DNA from: Candidatus Formimonas warabiya
Lineage (GTDB): Bacteria > Bacillota > Dehalobacteriia > Dehalobacteriales > Dehalobacteriaceae
Reading direction: 5' to 3'
DNA length: 64,000 bases
Assembly: GCF_002777255.1 (NCBI RefSeq)
Contig: NZ_CP017634.1
Coordinates: forward strand, 124,001 to 188,000
Below, in pieces: positions 17,842-26,467 of this stretch; within the stretch, counting starts at the first letter, position 1, and every line of letters begins with the position of its first letter. The translations under genes and the position numbers were made by a program. Below the pieces are notes generated by a model. The model was not told the origin of the DNA. It did not search any database and worked only from the letters and a program-made list of their open reading frames with translations.

Positions 17842-17987
17842 GGTTTTCCTCCTGCGGATATAATCAGTCAAGACATCTGAATTATAGTTTGATTGGGTGG
17901 AGGGGTACTTATGCAACATTTGACGGTTATTCTTTTATTGGGTACACTTACTTTAAGTTCAAAATTTATGAAGGTGGTATAGAATCA

Positions 17988-19337
17988 ATGGGGCTATCTG
18001 TTGCTTTGGGGGATATGATCGAGATTCGGATTGAAGGAGTGACGCATCAAGGATGGGGGATTGGCAGGCTCCAAGGGTTTACCGTTTTTGTTCCAGGCAC
18101 TCTCCCTGCGGAGACAGTGCAGGCCCAAATTGACCAGGTGAAAAAGTCTTTTGCCGTGGCCAGATTGATTCGCATTACGGAAAGTTCTCCTTACCGGATC
18201 GACTCAGTGTGTTCTATCTATCACTCCTGCGGAGGTTGTCATCTCCAGCATGCCGCTTATCAGCATCAACTGGAATTAAAGCGCCGGATGGTGCGAGACG
18301 TTCTGGCCAGAGTCGGCCATATTTCAGAAATAAAAGTCCATCCTGTGTTAGGAATGAACTACCCCTGGCAATATCGCAACCGGGTCCAGTTTCATGTGCA
18401 GGTTACCAATGGCAAAGTTGAGATCGGTTTTTACCGGCCGGGGACCCGGGAATTGGTTCCCGTAGAAAAATGCTCTCTTTTACCTGGCATATTCAACGAT
18501 ATCCGTTTGTTTTTGGAAAAGAAGCTGCAATCCTATTTCCCTGCCGACGACCTTTCCGGATGGAGACACTTTGTTTTGAAAATAAGCCGGGCCAATCAGG
18601 AAATTGCCGCCGCTTTTGTGACCTATCGCCGGGAAATGGCAATCTTGGATGATCTGGCAAAAGCTTTAATGGGCCGTTTCCCTCAAGTCGTATCCGTCCT
18701 ACAGAATATGAACCCGCAAAATTCTGGTGCCGTCTTTGGACCGGAATGGCGATTGATCGTGGGTAAGGAAAGAATAGAAGATAAAATTGGAAAAGTATGT
18801 TTTTCTATCAGCCCCGGGTCATTTGTCCAGGTCAACCCGGAACAGACAGAAGTTCTTTATGGAAAAGTCCTGGATTATGCAGCTTTAAAGGGAGTTGAGA
18901 CAGTGGTTGATGTATACTGCGGAATTGGGACCATCTCTCTTCTCCTGGCCCTACAGGCGGGGAAAGTGTATGGCATAGAGGAGTTCAAAGAGGCGGTAAA
19001 AGATGCGGAACTCAACGCCAGGTTGAATGGAATAACCAATACGGAGTTTTTCGCGGGCAAGGCGGAAGTCTTGTTGCCCAAAATGTCTGCGGCCGGGACC
19101 AAACCGGACCTAATTGTAGTGGATCCCCCACGCAAAGGGTGTGATCCGGCCGTTTTGGATGCCATTGCCGGGATGAAGCCAGCTAAAGTGATTTATGTAT
19201 CCTGCGATCCGGCCACCTTGGCCCGGGATTTAAAAATACTTGAGGAAAAAGGGTATAGAACGGAAGAGGTCCAGCCGGTGGATATGTTTCCGCAGACGAG
19301 TCATACGGAAGTATGCTGTTTGATCGAGAAGGCATAA
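17988..19337 (+). CDS. rlmD: 23S rRNA (uracil-5-)-methyltransferase RlmD/RumA type
   Basis: The 449-residue SAM-dependent methyltransferase has an N-terminal TRAM domain (about 1-65), a [4Fe-4S] site with cysteines in VCSIYHSCGGC, and a C-terminal Rossmann domain. DPPRKGC and the nucleophile in VSCDPATLARD identify the TrmA/RumA family, which makes 5-methyluridine in rRNA or tRNA. The ATG at 17988 follows GAAGGTGG; the longer in-frame reading from 17889 overlaps the divergent gene and lacks homologous sequence. Confidence 0.92.
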   Translation: MGLSVALGDMIEIRIEGVTHQGWGIGRLQGFTVFVPGTLPAETVQAQIDQVKKSFAVARLIRITESSPYRIDSVCSIYHSCGGCHLQHAAYQHQLELKRRMVRDVLARVGHISEIKVHPVLGMNYPWQYRNRVQFHVQVTNGKVEIGFYRPGTRELVPVEKCSLLPGIFNDIRLFLEKKLQSYFPADDLSGWRHFVLKISRANQEIAAAFVTYRREMAILDDLAKALMGRFPQVVSVLQNMNPQNSGAVFGPEWRLIVGKERIEDKIGKVCFSISPGSFVQVNPEQTEVLYGKVLDYAALKGVETVVDVYCGIGTISLLLALQAGKVYGIEEFKEAVKDAELNARLNGITNTEFFAGKAEVLLPKMSAAGTKPDLIVVDPPRKGCDPAVLDAIAGMKPAKVIYVSCDPATLARDLKILEEKGYRTEEVQPVDMFPQTSHTEVCCLIEKA

Positions 19338-19398
19338 AGCCTTACAATTAAGGAGTGTGATTGATATAAAATCGGAAAAATGAAACACGCTTACGCTC

Positions 19399-19887
19399 GT
19401 GTTATTCGCAGTTTATTTGCTGGCATTAGTTTGGCTGATTCTCTTCAAGCTGCAATTCTCTATCGCGGTAATGGATGAAGGACGAGTCGTCAATCTGATT
19501 CCGCTTCTCGGGTCTTTCGATGACAACGGCGTCATTCGCTTCAGCGAAATCAGAGTTAACATTCTCGCTTTCATACCTTTGGGAATCTATATTTGTATGC
19601 TGAAAAGCAAATGGTCTTTTGCGAAAAAAGTTCTTGCAACTGTCGTTTTAACTCTGGCTTTTGAGATAACGCAGTTCATTTTCGCAATCGGTAGAGCCGA
19701 CATCACTGACGTGCTTAGTAACACGCTCGGAGGGATAATCGGGATTGGCAGTTATGCCTTGCTGTCCAAGGTTTTGAAAGGTAAGACAAATAAGGTTTTG
19801 AATGTACTCGCTGCGGTATTAACAGCTTTAGCAATATTGTTTGTCGTCTTTCTATTGGTAAATCACCGATGGGTGCGTATCAAATAG
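19399..19887 (+). CDS. VanZ-like membrane protein, 5' end possibly damaged
   Basis: The protein has about four transmembrane helices and the VanZ-type pattern VNLIPLL...ILAFIPLGIYI and FEITQF...GRADITDVLSNTLGG. VanZ proteins contribute to low-level teicoplanin resistance in some hosts; the family is otherwise uncharacterised. The only start in this frame is GTG 19399, which has no ribosome site. In the same frame, just upstream, are a GTG at 19357 after TAAGGAG and the codons AAC-ACG-CTT, but a TGA at 19381 interrupts. ATG-AAA at 19380 is one base out of frame. A one-base loss near 19380 is the simplest reading. Confidence 0.7.
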   Translation: MLFAVYLLALVWLILFKLQFSIAVMDEGRVVNLIPLLGSFDDNGVIRFSEIRVNILAFIPLGIYICMLKSKWSFAKKVLATVVLTLAFEITQFIFAIGRADITDVLSNTLGGIIGIGSYALLSKVLKGKTNKVLNVLAAVLTALAILFVVFLLVNHRWVRIK

Positions 19888-19972
19888 ATATTATGTTGTA
19901 CAAAATTCAGCAAGCAGGTACAGGGCAGTTGCTGCCTGATTAAGCCAAAACGCAAAAAAAGGAGAGGAAACC

Positions 19973-20398
19973 ATGATTACACCTTACCTTACATTCAACG
20001 GGAACTGCAAAGACGCGCTGAACTTCTACCGCGCCGTCTTCCATTGCGACGAGCCAAAAGTCCTGCCCTACGGTGACTATATGCCGGAGGGGTCAAAGAC
20101 GCCGCCTGAACTGCTGCGCACTTGGGTTATGCACGCCGAGATGGTCATCTGCGGTACGAACGTCTGGTTTGCCGATGAAGCTACGCCGCCCAAGAACGGC
20201 GACAACATCAAACTAACCGCCACGGCACCTACGGGCAAGGAAGCGACGGCTATCTTCGACGCGCTTTGTGTGGGTGGCGAGGTGACGCTCCCGCCGACCG
20301 AGACCTTCTACAGCGTGTTCCACGCCGCAGTAACAGACAAGTTCGGCGTGAATTGGAATGTCGTCGCTGAAGAAGCGCCGAAGCAAGTGGAGGGATGA
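19973..20398 (+). CDS. VOC-superfamily protein, PhnB-like
   Basis: The 141-residue protein begins TPYLTFNGNCKDALNFYRAVF and contains TWVMHAEMVI and DKFGVNWNVV, the PhnB/glyoxalase-like arrangement. The ATG follows AGGAGAGG. The catalytic role is unknown. Four nt separate it from the DUF2200 gene, so the pair is probably an operon. Base composition is GC-richer than the flanking genes, suggesting acquisition. Confidence 0.85.
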   Translation: MITPYLTFNGNCKDALNFYRAVFHCDEPKVLPYGDYMPEGSKTPPELLRTWVMHAEMVICGTNVWFADEATPPKNGDNIKLTATAPTGKEATAIFDALCVGGEVTLPPTETFYSVFHAAVTDKFGVNWNVVAEEAPKQVEG

Positions 20399-20401
20399 AG
20401 A

Positions 20402-20764
20402 GTGAATAACGAACGTGTATACAAAATGAAAATCTCCGGCGTCTACCCTCTGTATATTCAAAAAGCCTTGCGTAAAGGACGCACGAAAGCAGAAGTCGAT
20501 ACCATCATCCAATGGCTGACAGGCTACGATGAACAGGGATTGCAGTCTCAAATTAATAGAGAAGCGGACTTTGAGACATTCTTTGCCGAAGCCCCTCAAA
20601 TCAATCCGAACGCTTCCAAAATCACCGGAGTAATCTGCGGAGTTCGCGTCGAGGAAATCGAAGACCCGCTTATGCAGAAGATACGCTGGTTAGACAAGTT
20701 GGTGGACGAACTGGCAAAAGGTAAGCCGATGGAGAAGGTGTTGAGAAGCATGCAGTCGCTTTAG
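20402..20764 (+). CDS. DUF2200 protein
   Basis: The 120-residue protein matches DUF2200 along its length: [29 protein letters not shown] and [18 protein letters not shown] are the family blocks. It starts with GTG at 20402, after GAGGGATGAAGA. Function is unknown. Confidence 0.85.
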   Translation: MNNERVYKMKISGVYPLYIQKALRKGRTKAEVDTIIQWLTGYDEQGLQSQINREADFETFFAEAPQINPNASKITGVICGVRVEEIEDPLMQKIRWLDKLVDELAKGKPMEKVLRSMQSL

Positions 20765-20900
20765 AAAAGGGGTGAGGGATTTGGCAAAGAAGATCCTTGT
20801 AAATGGAACTGGAACAAATTTACAATCGGGATCTTAATTTCCCGGAATTCGAGGGAATTAAAAATGAGGCTGGATTAGACTGCTTTATATTGTCATAATC

Positions 20901-20940
20901 TGCCGCCAAGGCCCCACCAGCTTCAGGCGGCATCTTTTTT
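20901..20940 (+). terminator. Rho-independent terminator
   Basis: TGCCGCC pairs with GGCGGCA at 20926-20932 and is followed by TCTTTTTT. It ends the VOC-DUF2200 transcript. Confidence 0.85.
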
Positions 20941-21044
20941 GTACACTCAAGGCATGTGGAGAGTATAGTTTTGATGACGAATAGTGATTCAAAGGACAAA
21001 TAAGACGTAAGCGCTTAAATCGCTTACAATAAGACAGGTCAACC

Positions 21045-21120
21045 TAGTGGTTTTGGGGTAAAAAATAATAATCAAAAAACGGACTGAAAAAGTGCAATTC
21101 TCAGTCCGTTTTTTTACCCA
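21045..21120 (+). repeat. Structured dispersed element A
   Basis: TAGTGGTTTT is followed by nested hairpins: an outer GGGTAAAAA/TTTTTACCC and an inner ACGGACTGA (21079)/TCAGTCCGT (21101) ending in a T run. Related copies lie at 24545-24630 and 34755-34835. Confidence 0.65.
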
Positions 21121-21192
21121 TTTTATAGATGACATCGGAGACGTTGGGGATAATAACCATTATTTTACACAAACATATAAAATCCAAAATAA

Positions 21193-21221
21193 TTGACACA
21201 ATATAGTGCGGGTGTTATTAT
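21193..21221 (+). promoter_or_regulatory. Sigma-A promoter of GntR/ABC cassette
   Basis: TTGACA at 21193 and TATTAT at 21216 are 17 nt apart, upstream of the TTG start at 21297. TAGTG and CACTA motifs around it could be the regulator's own site. Confidence 0.75.
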
Positions 21222-21296
21222 ACAATACATACAGTAAATACACTAAAGACAATAAATCAATAAAGACACGTTAGGCGTGGATGAGGGTGATTTATA

Positions 21297-21680
21297 TTGC
21301 GGATTATTATTAGAAACACATCTGGAAAACCTATTTATGAACAGATTAAAGAACAAATTAAGGAAGCCATACTCAGTGATGAATTAAATGAAGGAGATAT
21401 GCTTCCATCCATTAGGCAGCTTGCCAGTGAATTAAAAATAAGTGTAGTCACTACAACAAGAGCTTACTCTGATTTGGAGCAGGAAGGTTTTATTGTAAAT
21501 ATACAAGGTAAAGGCTGTTTCGTTTCTCCGAAAGATAATGAACTGGTACGTGAACAGCTGTTTCGTAAAATTGAAGATGGTTTTGCGGCTGCCATAAATG
21601 CCGCAAAGATAGCTAAATTGCCTGAAAAAGAATTATTACAAATACTTAAATCTATGTTGGAGGGAAATCCATATGAATAA
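21297..21680 (+). CDS. GntR-family regulator, YtrA type
   Basis: The 127-residue regulator has the winged-helix motif KPIYEQIKEQIKEAI...LPSIRQLASELKISVVTTTRAY and a very short C-terminus, as in the YtrA subfamily that represses its own ABC-transporter operon, often in response to cell-wall-active compounds. The start is TTG at 21297, 6 nt after GAGGGTGA. Its stop overlaps the ABC ATPase start by 8 nt. Confidence 0.9.
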   Translation: MRIIIRNTSGKPIYEQIKEQIKEAILSDELNEGDMLPSIRQLASELKISVVTTTRAYSDLEQEGFIVNIQGKGCFVSPKDNELVREQLFRKIEDGFAAAINAAKIAKLPEKELLQILKSMLEGNPYE

Positions 21681-22536
21681 TGCTATTGAAATACAAAAGC
21701 TTTGTAAAAACTATAAAGATTTTTTATTGAATAATATCTCTTTTTCTTTGCCGATGGGCTATATTATGGGATTTGTCGGTCAAAACGGCGCCGGTAAGAC
21801 TACCACAATCCGCCTGATCCTAAATATGATTAACCAGGAAAGCGGTGAAATAAAAATATTCGGTCTGGATAATGTGCAGGACGAGCAGAAAATCAAGCAG
21901 GATATTGGGGTAGTTTTTGATGATATATATTTTGTTGACAGCTGGAAAGTCAGGGAAGTAGAAAGAGCCGTTAAGAGCTTTTACAGCAACTGGAGCAGTA
22001 AATTATTCGATCAATACGTGAGCAGCTTTCATCTGCCTATGGACAAAAAGGTGAAAGAATTGTCCCGCGGTATGAAGATGAAGCTGATGCTGGCTGTTGC
22101 GATGTCGCACGAAGCCAGGCTGCTGATACTTGACGAGCCGACAGGCGGGCTGGATCCTGTTGCCCGCGACGGGCTGCTTGAAATATTGAGCAAGTATATC
22201 GCTGACGGTCAGAAAAGCATTCTTTTTTCAACACATATTACCTCGGACCTTGAAAAGATCGCCGATTATATTACGCTGATCGATCATGGGAATATCTTTT
22301 ATTCCGGAACTAAAGATGATCTGCTGGAAAGCTTTTGCATCGTCAGGGGCGGCCCGCATGACCTGACGGATTCACTGAAAGAAAAAATCATCGGGCTCAC
22401 CACAAATATAGCCGGATTTGCGGGACTATTGCCGACTCCCGAGATGAAACATTTAGCTCCAGAGATTGTTACGGAAACACCTTCAATAGATGAGATCTTA
22501 GTATCAATAAGCAAAGGAGACAGAAACCATGAGTAA
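21673..22536 (+). CDS. ABC transporter ATP-binding protein, YtrB type
   Basis: The 287-residue ATPase has Walker A GQNGAGKTTT, signature LSRGMKMKLML and Walker B LLILDEPTGGLDP. The D-loop and H-loop (FSTHITSDLEKIAD) are intact. It would power the permease encoded next. Start and stop overlap the neighbours, so the cassette is one operon under the GntR regulator. Confidence 0.92.
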   Translation: MNNAIEIQKLCKNYKDFLLNNISFSLPMGYIMGFVGQNGAGKTTTIRLILNMINQESGEIKIFGLDNVQDEQKIKQDIGVVFDDIYFVDSWKVREVERAVKSFYSNWSSKLFDQYVSSFHLPMDKKVKELSRGMKMKLMLAVAMSHEARLLILDEPTGGLDPVARDGLLEILSKYIADGQKSILFSTHITSDLEKIADYITLIDHGNIFYSGTKDDLLESFCIVRGGPHDLTDSLKEKIIGLTTNIAGFAGLLPTPEMKHLAPEIVTETPSIDEILVSISKGDRNHE

Positions 22537-24229
22537 CATTCTCAAATCGATAAAACTTGATCACGATATAATGAAGTCGCGTTATCCGATGTTTATGATT
22601 GCTTACATTCTCGGGATTTTCCTCGCTGTGATTTCAAAAACACCTATTTTTGGCGCCTTGGTTGTCATGGTCATTTCGGCGCCCCTTACCGGTCAGTACT
22701 TTTCCATATATGAAAAAAACAACCTCGAAAAACTGTATGGAGTATTGCCGCTCAGGAAATCCGAAGTCGTCATAGGCAGATATATATACGCCCTGTGCGT
22801 CATCGTCATAAACGGGATTATCGCCGTGTTAATTGCATATATCATTTCGTTTTTAACCAACAAGGGCATGAGCAGCGCTGAATCATTGACCTATTTGTCC
22901 GCCGCGTTCTTTTATGTCTGCCTGATGATCGCGGTGATATTTCCGCTGTATTTTAAATTTCCATTCTCCAAAGTATATGTCTTTTCCAACCTGCCATTTT
23001 ATTTGATTTTCATAATCACCTTCGCCTTTACGAGAAAAACGAATGTTCTTCAACATACCGGTCCAGTAGTCCAGTCTCTCGCCTCCAACTTCATTATAGT
23101 GGCGATAGGGTTTGGCCTGGGATTAGTCCTGCTGGCTCTTTCAAGCTTTTTATCATGCGCTCTTGTTGAGAGAAACCAAGCGGCAAGCCTTCCGGCGGAA
23201 AAACCCGGGCAACGCCTGTACTTTGCCGACAACCTGCGCACGTGGATGGTGATCCTCGTCGTGCTGCAGCACCTGGGCGAGATTTTCGGCTTGTATTTGT
23301 TCCTGATGCTGAACCAGGCATACTTCATGGGCCTGCTCTTCCTGCTCTCGGGGTATTTCACGCCCGGGTCGTATGAACGCAAGGGGCCCAGCAAATTCCT
23401 TATGGACAGGCTGCTGCGGCTCGGCATACCCACGCTCGTTTACGTCTTCATAATCAGACCCCTGGAGGTCTGGGGAAGCCATCAAATAACGCATAGGCCC
23501 ATCGGGAATCTGTTCGCCCTGGATCAGATGTGGTTCGTGGTGATGCTGCTCGTATTCGACCTGGGCTACCTCGCGTGGCGGACGATTGTGAAAAACAGGC
23601 CGGAGCGCCTGGCGGACGACGCGCCCAAGAAGCTCACGTTCCCCAAGGTCGTCCTCTTCACGCTGGCGCTGGCGGCTGCGAGCTACCTGCTGAGGATCGT
23701 CATTCCATACGGCATACCCGTGCTCGAATTCCCGTCGCTTGGGTATCTGGCCCAATACCTGAGCTTTTTCCTGATCGGAATGATTGCCTTCCGGCAGGGC
23801 TGGCTCCGGTCGATTCCAGGTTCGCTCGGGCAGCTTGGCTTCGTTTTGGCTGTGCTCGCAACGGTCATACTGTTCCCCACGGCGGTGTTTATCGGCTCCG
23901 GCAGCAAGTGGATAGGCTACGGGAGCTGGCAGTCGGCCGTATTCGCTCTGTGGGATTCGATCTTCGCCGTGGGAATAAGCCTGGCATTGATTACTTTCTT
24001 CCGTCGCTTCCTAGACGGCGGGAAGAAGTTCGGCCGGTTCCTCTCCCAGCATTCCTTCGCCGTGTACGTCATCCATGTGCCGGTCATCGTTTTCCTGATG
24101 CTGGCGCTGTCCGGCTTACAGATGGCGACGCTGCTGAAGTTTGGCCTGGCGGCGGTCGTGTGTCTGCCGGTCTGCTTCGGTATAGCCTTGCTTATACGGA
24201 AGATACCGTATGTGGAGAAAATAGTATGA
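22529..24229 (+). CDS. Fusion: ABC-2 permease and acyltransferase-3
   Basis: The 566-residue ORF joins two unrelated membrane domains in frame. Residues 1 to about 213 are a YtrC/D-like ABC-2 permease with six hydrophobic segments, ending where such permeases normally stop (FLSCALVERNQA). From about 214 the sequence reads as an acyltransferase-3 protein, RQRLYFADNLRTW-like at its start (here GQRLYFADNLRTWMVILVVL), with LNQAYFMGLLFLLSGYFTPG and about ten helices. Base composition rises sharply in GC from about 23.17 kb, the same point as the domain change. The first acyltransferase loop seems short, so some sequence may be lost. The DUF1214 remnant just downstream belongs to the same GC-rich tract. 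Whether the fusion works is unknown. Confidence 0.8.
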   Translation: MSNILKSIKLDHDIMKSRYPMFMIAYILGIFLAVISKTPIFGALVVMVISAPLTGQYFSIYEKNNLEKLYGVLPLRKSEVVIGRYIYALCVIVINGIIAVLIAYIISFLTNKGMSSAESLTYLSAAFFYVCLMIAVIFPLYFKFPFSKVYVFSNLPFYLIFIITFAFTRKTNVLQHTGPVVQSLASNFIIVAIGFGLGLVLLALSSFLSCALVERNQAASLPAEKPGQRLYFADNLRTWMVILVVLQHLGEIFGLYLFLMLNQAYFMGLLFLLSGYFTPGSYERKGPSKFLMDRLLRLGIPTLVYVFIIRPLEVWGSHQITHRPIGNLFALDQMWFVVMLLVFDLGYLAWRTIVKNRPERLADDAPKKLTFPKVVLFTLALAAASYLLRIVIPYGIPVLEFPSLGYLAQYLSFFLIGMIAFRQGWLRSIPGSLGQLGFVLAVLATVILFPTAVFIGSGSKWIGYGSWQSAVFALWDSIFAVGISLALITFFRRFLDGGKKFGRFLSQHSFAVYVIHVPVIVFLMLALSGLQMATLLKFGLAAVVCLPVCFGIALLIRKIPYVEKIV

Positions 24230-24260
24230 GGAGGCTGTAAAATGGGTTGCGGAAGAAGCG

Positions 24261-24489
24261 GGGTATTGACGGTGACGAAAAGACAGCGCGGGGCCTGCCG
24301 CCGGTAGACGTCTTCTGGTCGATCTCGATGACCGACGCAAAAAACCGCATGGTTTCAAATCCCATCAACCGCACAGCGTCGGCGACCGCTCAGGGCTCGT
24401 ATAGAACGCCGACGGTTCGATCGACATCTATATCCAGAATACGGCCCCGACCGGCCACGAACAGAACTGGCTGCCGGCGCCGAAATAAG
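24261..24489 (+). pseudogene. DUF1214-domain C-terminal fragment
   Basis: RGLPPVDVFWSISMTDAK and NRMVSNPINR are read in one frame. After a one-base shift near 24370 the sequence continues SVGDRSGLV, a TAG in place of a Tyr codon, then NADGSIDIYIQNTAP and NWLPAPK before TAA. This is the conserved end of DUF1254/DUF1214 proteins. The N-terminal part is missing, so it is a remnant in the same GC-rich tract as the acyltransferase. Confidence 0.75.
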
Positions 24490-24544
24490 GATGCGGAGAA
24501 GGGTTCGGTACCCGCCGGCGGTAAATAAGGCATGTCAACCACTA

Positions 24545-24630
24545 TTTGTAGTGGTTTTGGAACGAAAAACAGGCGAAAATCGGGTTGGAAAAATGCATTT
24601 TTTGACCCTTTTTTTGCCTGTTTTATAGAT
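24545..24630 (+). repeat. Structured dispersed element B
   Basis: AACCACTA-TTTG-TAGTGGTT is a perfect hairpin. It is followed by outer arms AAACAGGC/GCCTGTTT and inner GGGT/ACCC with T runs. The layout matches element A although the stem sequences differ, with both arms changed together. TTTTATAGATGA follows, as after element A. Confidence 0.6.
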
Positions 24631-24752
24631 GATATTCGGTATTTTTGAAATGATAGCCCCAATGAGACATCAAGTTTTTAATGGATAACAACCATAAAAC
24701 GGCATAGTATTTATATTTAAATAAAACAATATTTATAGCGATCCTATATGAA

Positions 24753-24782
24753 TTGACAGTTATATAACCGATGGGTTATAAT
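24753..24782 (+). promoter_or_regulatory. Sigma-A promoter and ArsR operator
   Basis: TTGACA at 24753 and TATAAT at 24777 are 18 nt apart. TATAACC (24763) and GGTTATA (24774) form a 7-4-7 inverted repeat between and over the -10, a likely autorepression site for the ArsR protein. Confidence 0.7.
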
Positions 24783-24809
24783 AAAATTTAGCAGAAGGAG
24801 GTGAGGGCA

Positions 24810-25127
24810 GTGCTCGATACTTATGCTGTGGTTGCAGAGCCATCTCGTCGAAGAATCCTGGACCGGCTACTACAGTCCGATTCCAGTGTCACAGAGTTGG
24901 TCAATGATCTCGGTTTGTCGCAGCCCTTGATATCTAAACACCTGCGGACACTCCGGGAATGCGGCCTTGTACAGGTTCAGATCAAGGCTCAGCACCGCAT
25001 CTATTGTCTGAATGCTGAGCCGCTCGCGGAGATTGATGAGTGGTTAAATGCCTATCGGAAGATGTGGAATAAGCATATTGACGCCCTGACTGAGCACCTA
25101 GATCAGAAAAAAAATCATGGGAGGTAA
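24810..25127 (+). CDS. ArsR-family regulator (SRPBCC-associated)
   Basis: The 105-residue winged-helix protein contains VVAEPSRRRILDRLLQ and LSQPLISKHLRTLRECGLV. It lacks the metal-binding cysteines of ArsR/SmtB sensors. The start is GTG at 24810, 5 nt after AGAAGGAGG. It is followed with overlap by an AHSA1-type gene, the usual partner of this ArsR subgroup. Confidence 0.88.
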   Translation: MLDTYAVVAEPSRRRILDRLLQSDSSVTELVNDLGLSQPLISKHLRTLRECGLVQVQIKAQHRIYCLNAEPLAEIDEWLNAYRKMWNKHIDALTEHLDQKKNHGR

Positions 25128-25134
25128 TCATATA

Positions 25135-25650
25135 ATGAGTTCACATGTTTCAGAAAATCCTTATCTAATTCAAGAGAACGGGGAATGGATTCTAGTGCTT
25201 GAACGGTCTTTGGAACATCTGCTTGAAGATGTCTGGGCCGCACTTACCAAGGCCGAAGAGATCCCCAATTGGGGACCATTCACGGCGGATAGGGATCTGA
25301 CCACGACCGGAAAGGTACGACTGGCACATATCGATGCACCCGAGGCCGATGAAAGGCAGGGTTATGTTCTGGAAGTCAACGCACCGCACTTGCTCATCCT
25401 TCGATGGGGATCCGACATCCTGCGATGGGAGCTCAGTGGCAATGGAGACAAGACTGTCCTGATTCTTCGACACCGCTTTGCAAATTATCAGGACGCGCCT
25501 TCCTACGCAGCGGGTTGGCATCTCTGTCTCAAAGGCCTTACTGGAACTTTGGCCGGTGAGAAGATACCCTCCATGGTGGGAGAAAATGCACTCAAATATG
25601 GATGGCAGGAATTGTACGAGCGGTATTCAAAGCAATTTAGGAAGAAATAG
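25135..25650 (+). CDS. SRPBCC (AHSA1-like) protein
   Basis: The 171-residue protein of the START/Bet v1 fold contains LERSLEHLLEDVWAALTKAE, IPNWGPFTADRDLTTTG and a C-terminal WQELYERYSKQF helix. Members bind hydrophobic ligands or act as Hsp90-activator-like proteins; no catalytic function is assigned. ATG 25135 has GGAGG 11 nt upstream; an earlier ATG at 25117 overlaps the ArsR stop. Confidence 0.85.
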   Translation: MSSHVSENPYLIQENGEWILVLERSLEHLLEDVWAALTKAEEIPNWGPFTADRDLTTTGKVRLAHIDAPEADERQGYVLEVNAPHLLILRWGSDILRWELSGNGDKTVLILRHRFANYQDAPSYAAGWHLCLKGLTGTLAGEKIPSMVGENALKYGWQELYERYSKQFRKK

Positions 25651-25747
25651 TAGAGAGTCTTCACAAGCCAGACATGCTAGATATAAGAGGTTGCCATAAA
25701 ATATTGGGAAAATTGAGCCATCTCAAAAACTTAGGTTTACTTGGGAA

Positions 25748-25798
25748 TTGACAATAGTATATATACATGTTATATTGACATACACGCATGTCAATATA
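25748..25798 (+). promoter_or_regulatory. Sigma-A promoter with TetR-type operator
   Basis: TTGACA (25748) and TATATT (25771) are exactly 17 nt apart. TATATTGACAT and ATGTCAATATA form a perfect 11-6-11 palindrome at 25771-25798 covering the -10 and transcription start. The TetR gene follows at 25818, so autorepression is expected. Confidence 0.85.
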
Positions 25799-25817
25799 AA
25801 AATAGAGGTGAGAAAGG

Positions 25818-26435
25818 TTGCCACGCACTCCGGATAAAAATGATGCAATACGTAAAAAAAGAATGGAACAGATTATTCAATCAGGAATGCAAGTATATTT
25901 GGAAAAAGGCATCCACAGGATGGAGATGGGTGATGTAGCTGAAAATGCTGGAGTAGGACGTGGAACAGTATATCATTATTTTGACAATAAGTATGATTTG
26001 CTACAAGAAGTGTTCATCAGAATTATGGAAGATGGTAAAGCAATTGTTGATGATACTCTAATGATAGGAGCAAAGCCTATTGACCGTTTAGAATTATTTT
26101 TCAAAAGGCAAGCAATAATAACTGCCAAAAATCCTTTTTTGTTCAGGTTTTATAAGAATATCTTTGAAGATGTTGCATTAGTCTTTGGCGACAAATCAAA
26201 TAAAATCTTCAATAATTTTCAATCTAATCTGTATGAGCCTGTAATTGATACAATCCGTGAAGCAATAGATATGGAGCAAGTTATATCGATTGAACCGACC
26301 AGATTGTCTCAAATACTATGGGGTGCACTGGTAGGTGCTGTAACCACCTATGTAAATACTGATGTTACAAATGATAATTCAATAATAGAGGATATAATTG
26401 AAATTTTATTTAATGGTATAAAGGCAAAGCCTTAA
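25818..26435 (+). CDS. TetR-family regulator
   Basis: The 205-residue protein has the N-terminal HTH MEMGDVAENAGVGRGTVYHY and a helical ligand domain with QILWGALVGAVTTYV near the end. The start is TTG at 25818 after AGAGGTGAG. It probably represses itself and the VOC gene 32 nt downstream. Confidence 0.9.
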   Translation: MPRTPDKNDAIRKKRMEQIIQSGMQVYLEKGIHRMEMGDVAENAGVGRGTVYHYFDNKYDLLQEVFIRIMEDGKAIVDDTLMIGAKPIDRLELFFKRQAIITAKNPFLFRFYKNIFEDVALVFGDKSNKIFNNFQSNLYEPVIDTIREAIDMEQVISIEPTRLSQILWGALVGAVTTYVNTDVTNDNSIIEDIIEILFNGIKAKP

Positions 26436-26467
26436 AATTACTAATAATATGAGAGGAGCTAATTCGC

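Larger units (their letters stand above)
20765..21296 (+). other. Intergenic region between DUF2200 and GntR cassettes
   Basis: This 532-base stretch holds a terminator (20901-20940), a GTAAGCG/CGCTTAC inverted repeat (21007-21027), structured element A (21045-21120) and the GntR promoter. An 18-codon ORF starting TTG at 20781 follows GGGGTGAGGG and reads MAKKILVNGTGTNLQSGS; it looks like a clipped gene start rather than a product. Confidence 0.6.

Noticed and set aside
19381..19383. TGA in the VanZ-like gene read as selenocysteine.
   Set aside because: No redox-active site is expected in VanZ and no selenocysteine-insertion hairpin is visible; a one-base loss is simpler.
23153..24240. Long open frames on both strands within the acyltransferase region (for example a 236-residue plus-strand and a 200-residue minus-strand frame).
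   Set aside because: They are shadows caused by high GC; neither has a ribosome site or family pattern, while the chosen frame has clear transmembrane and family motifs.
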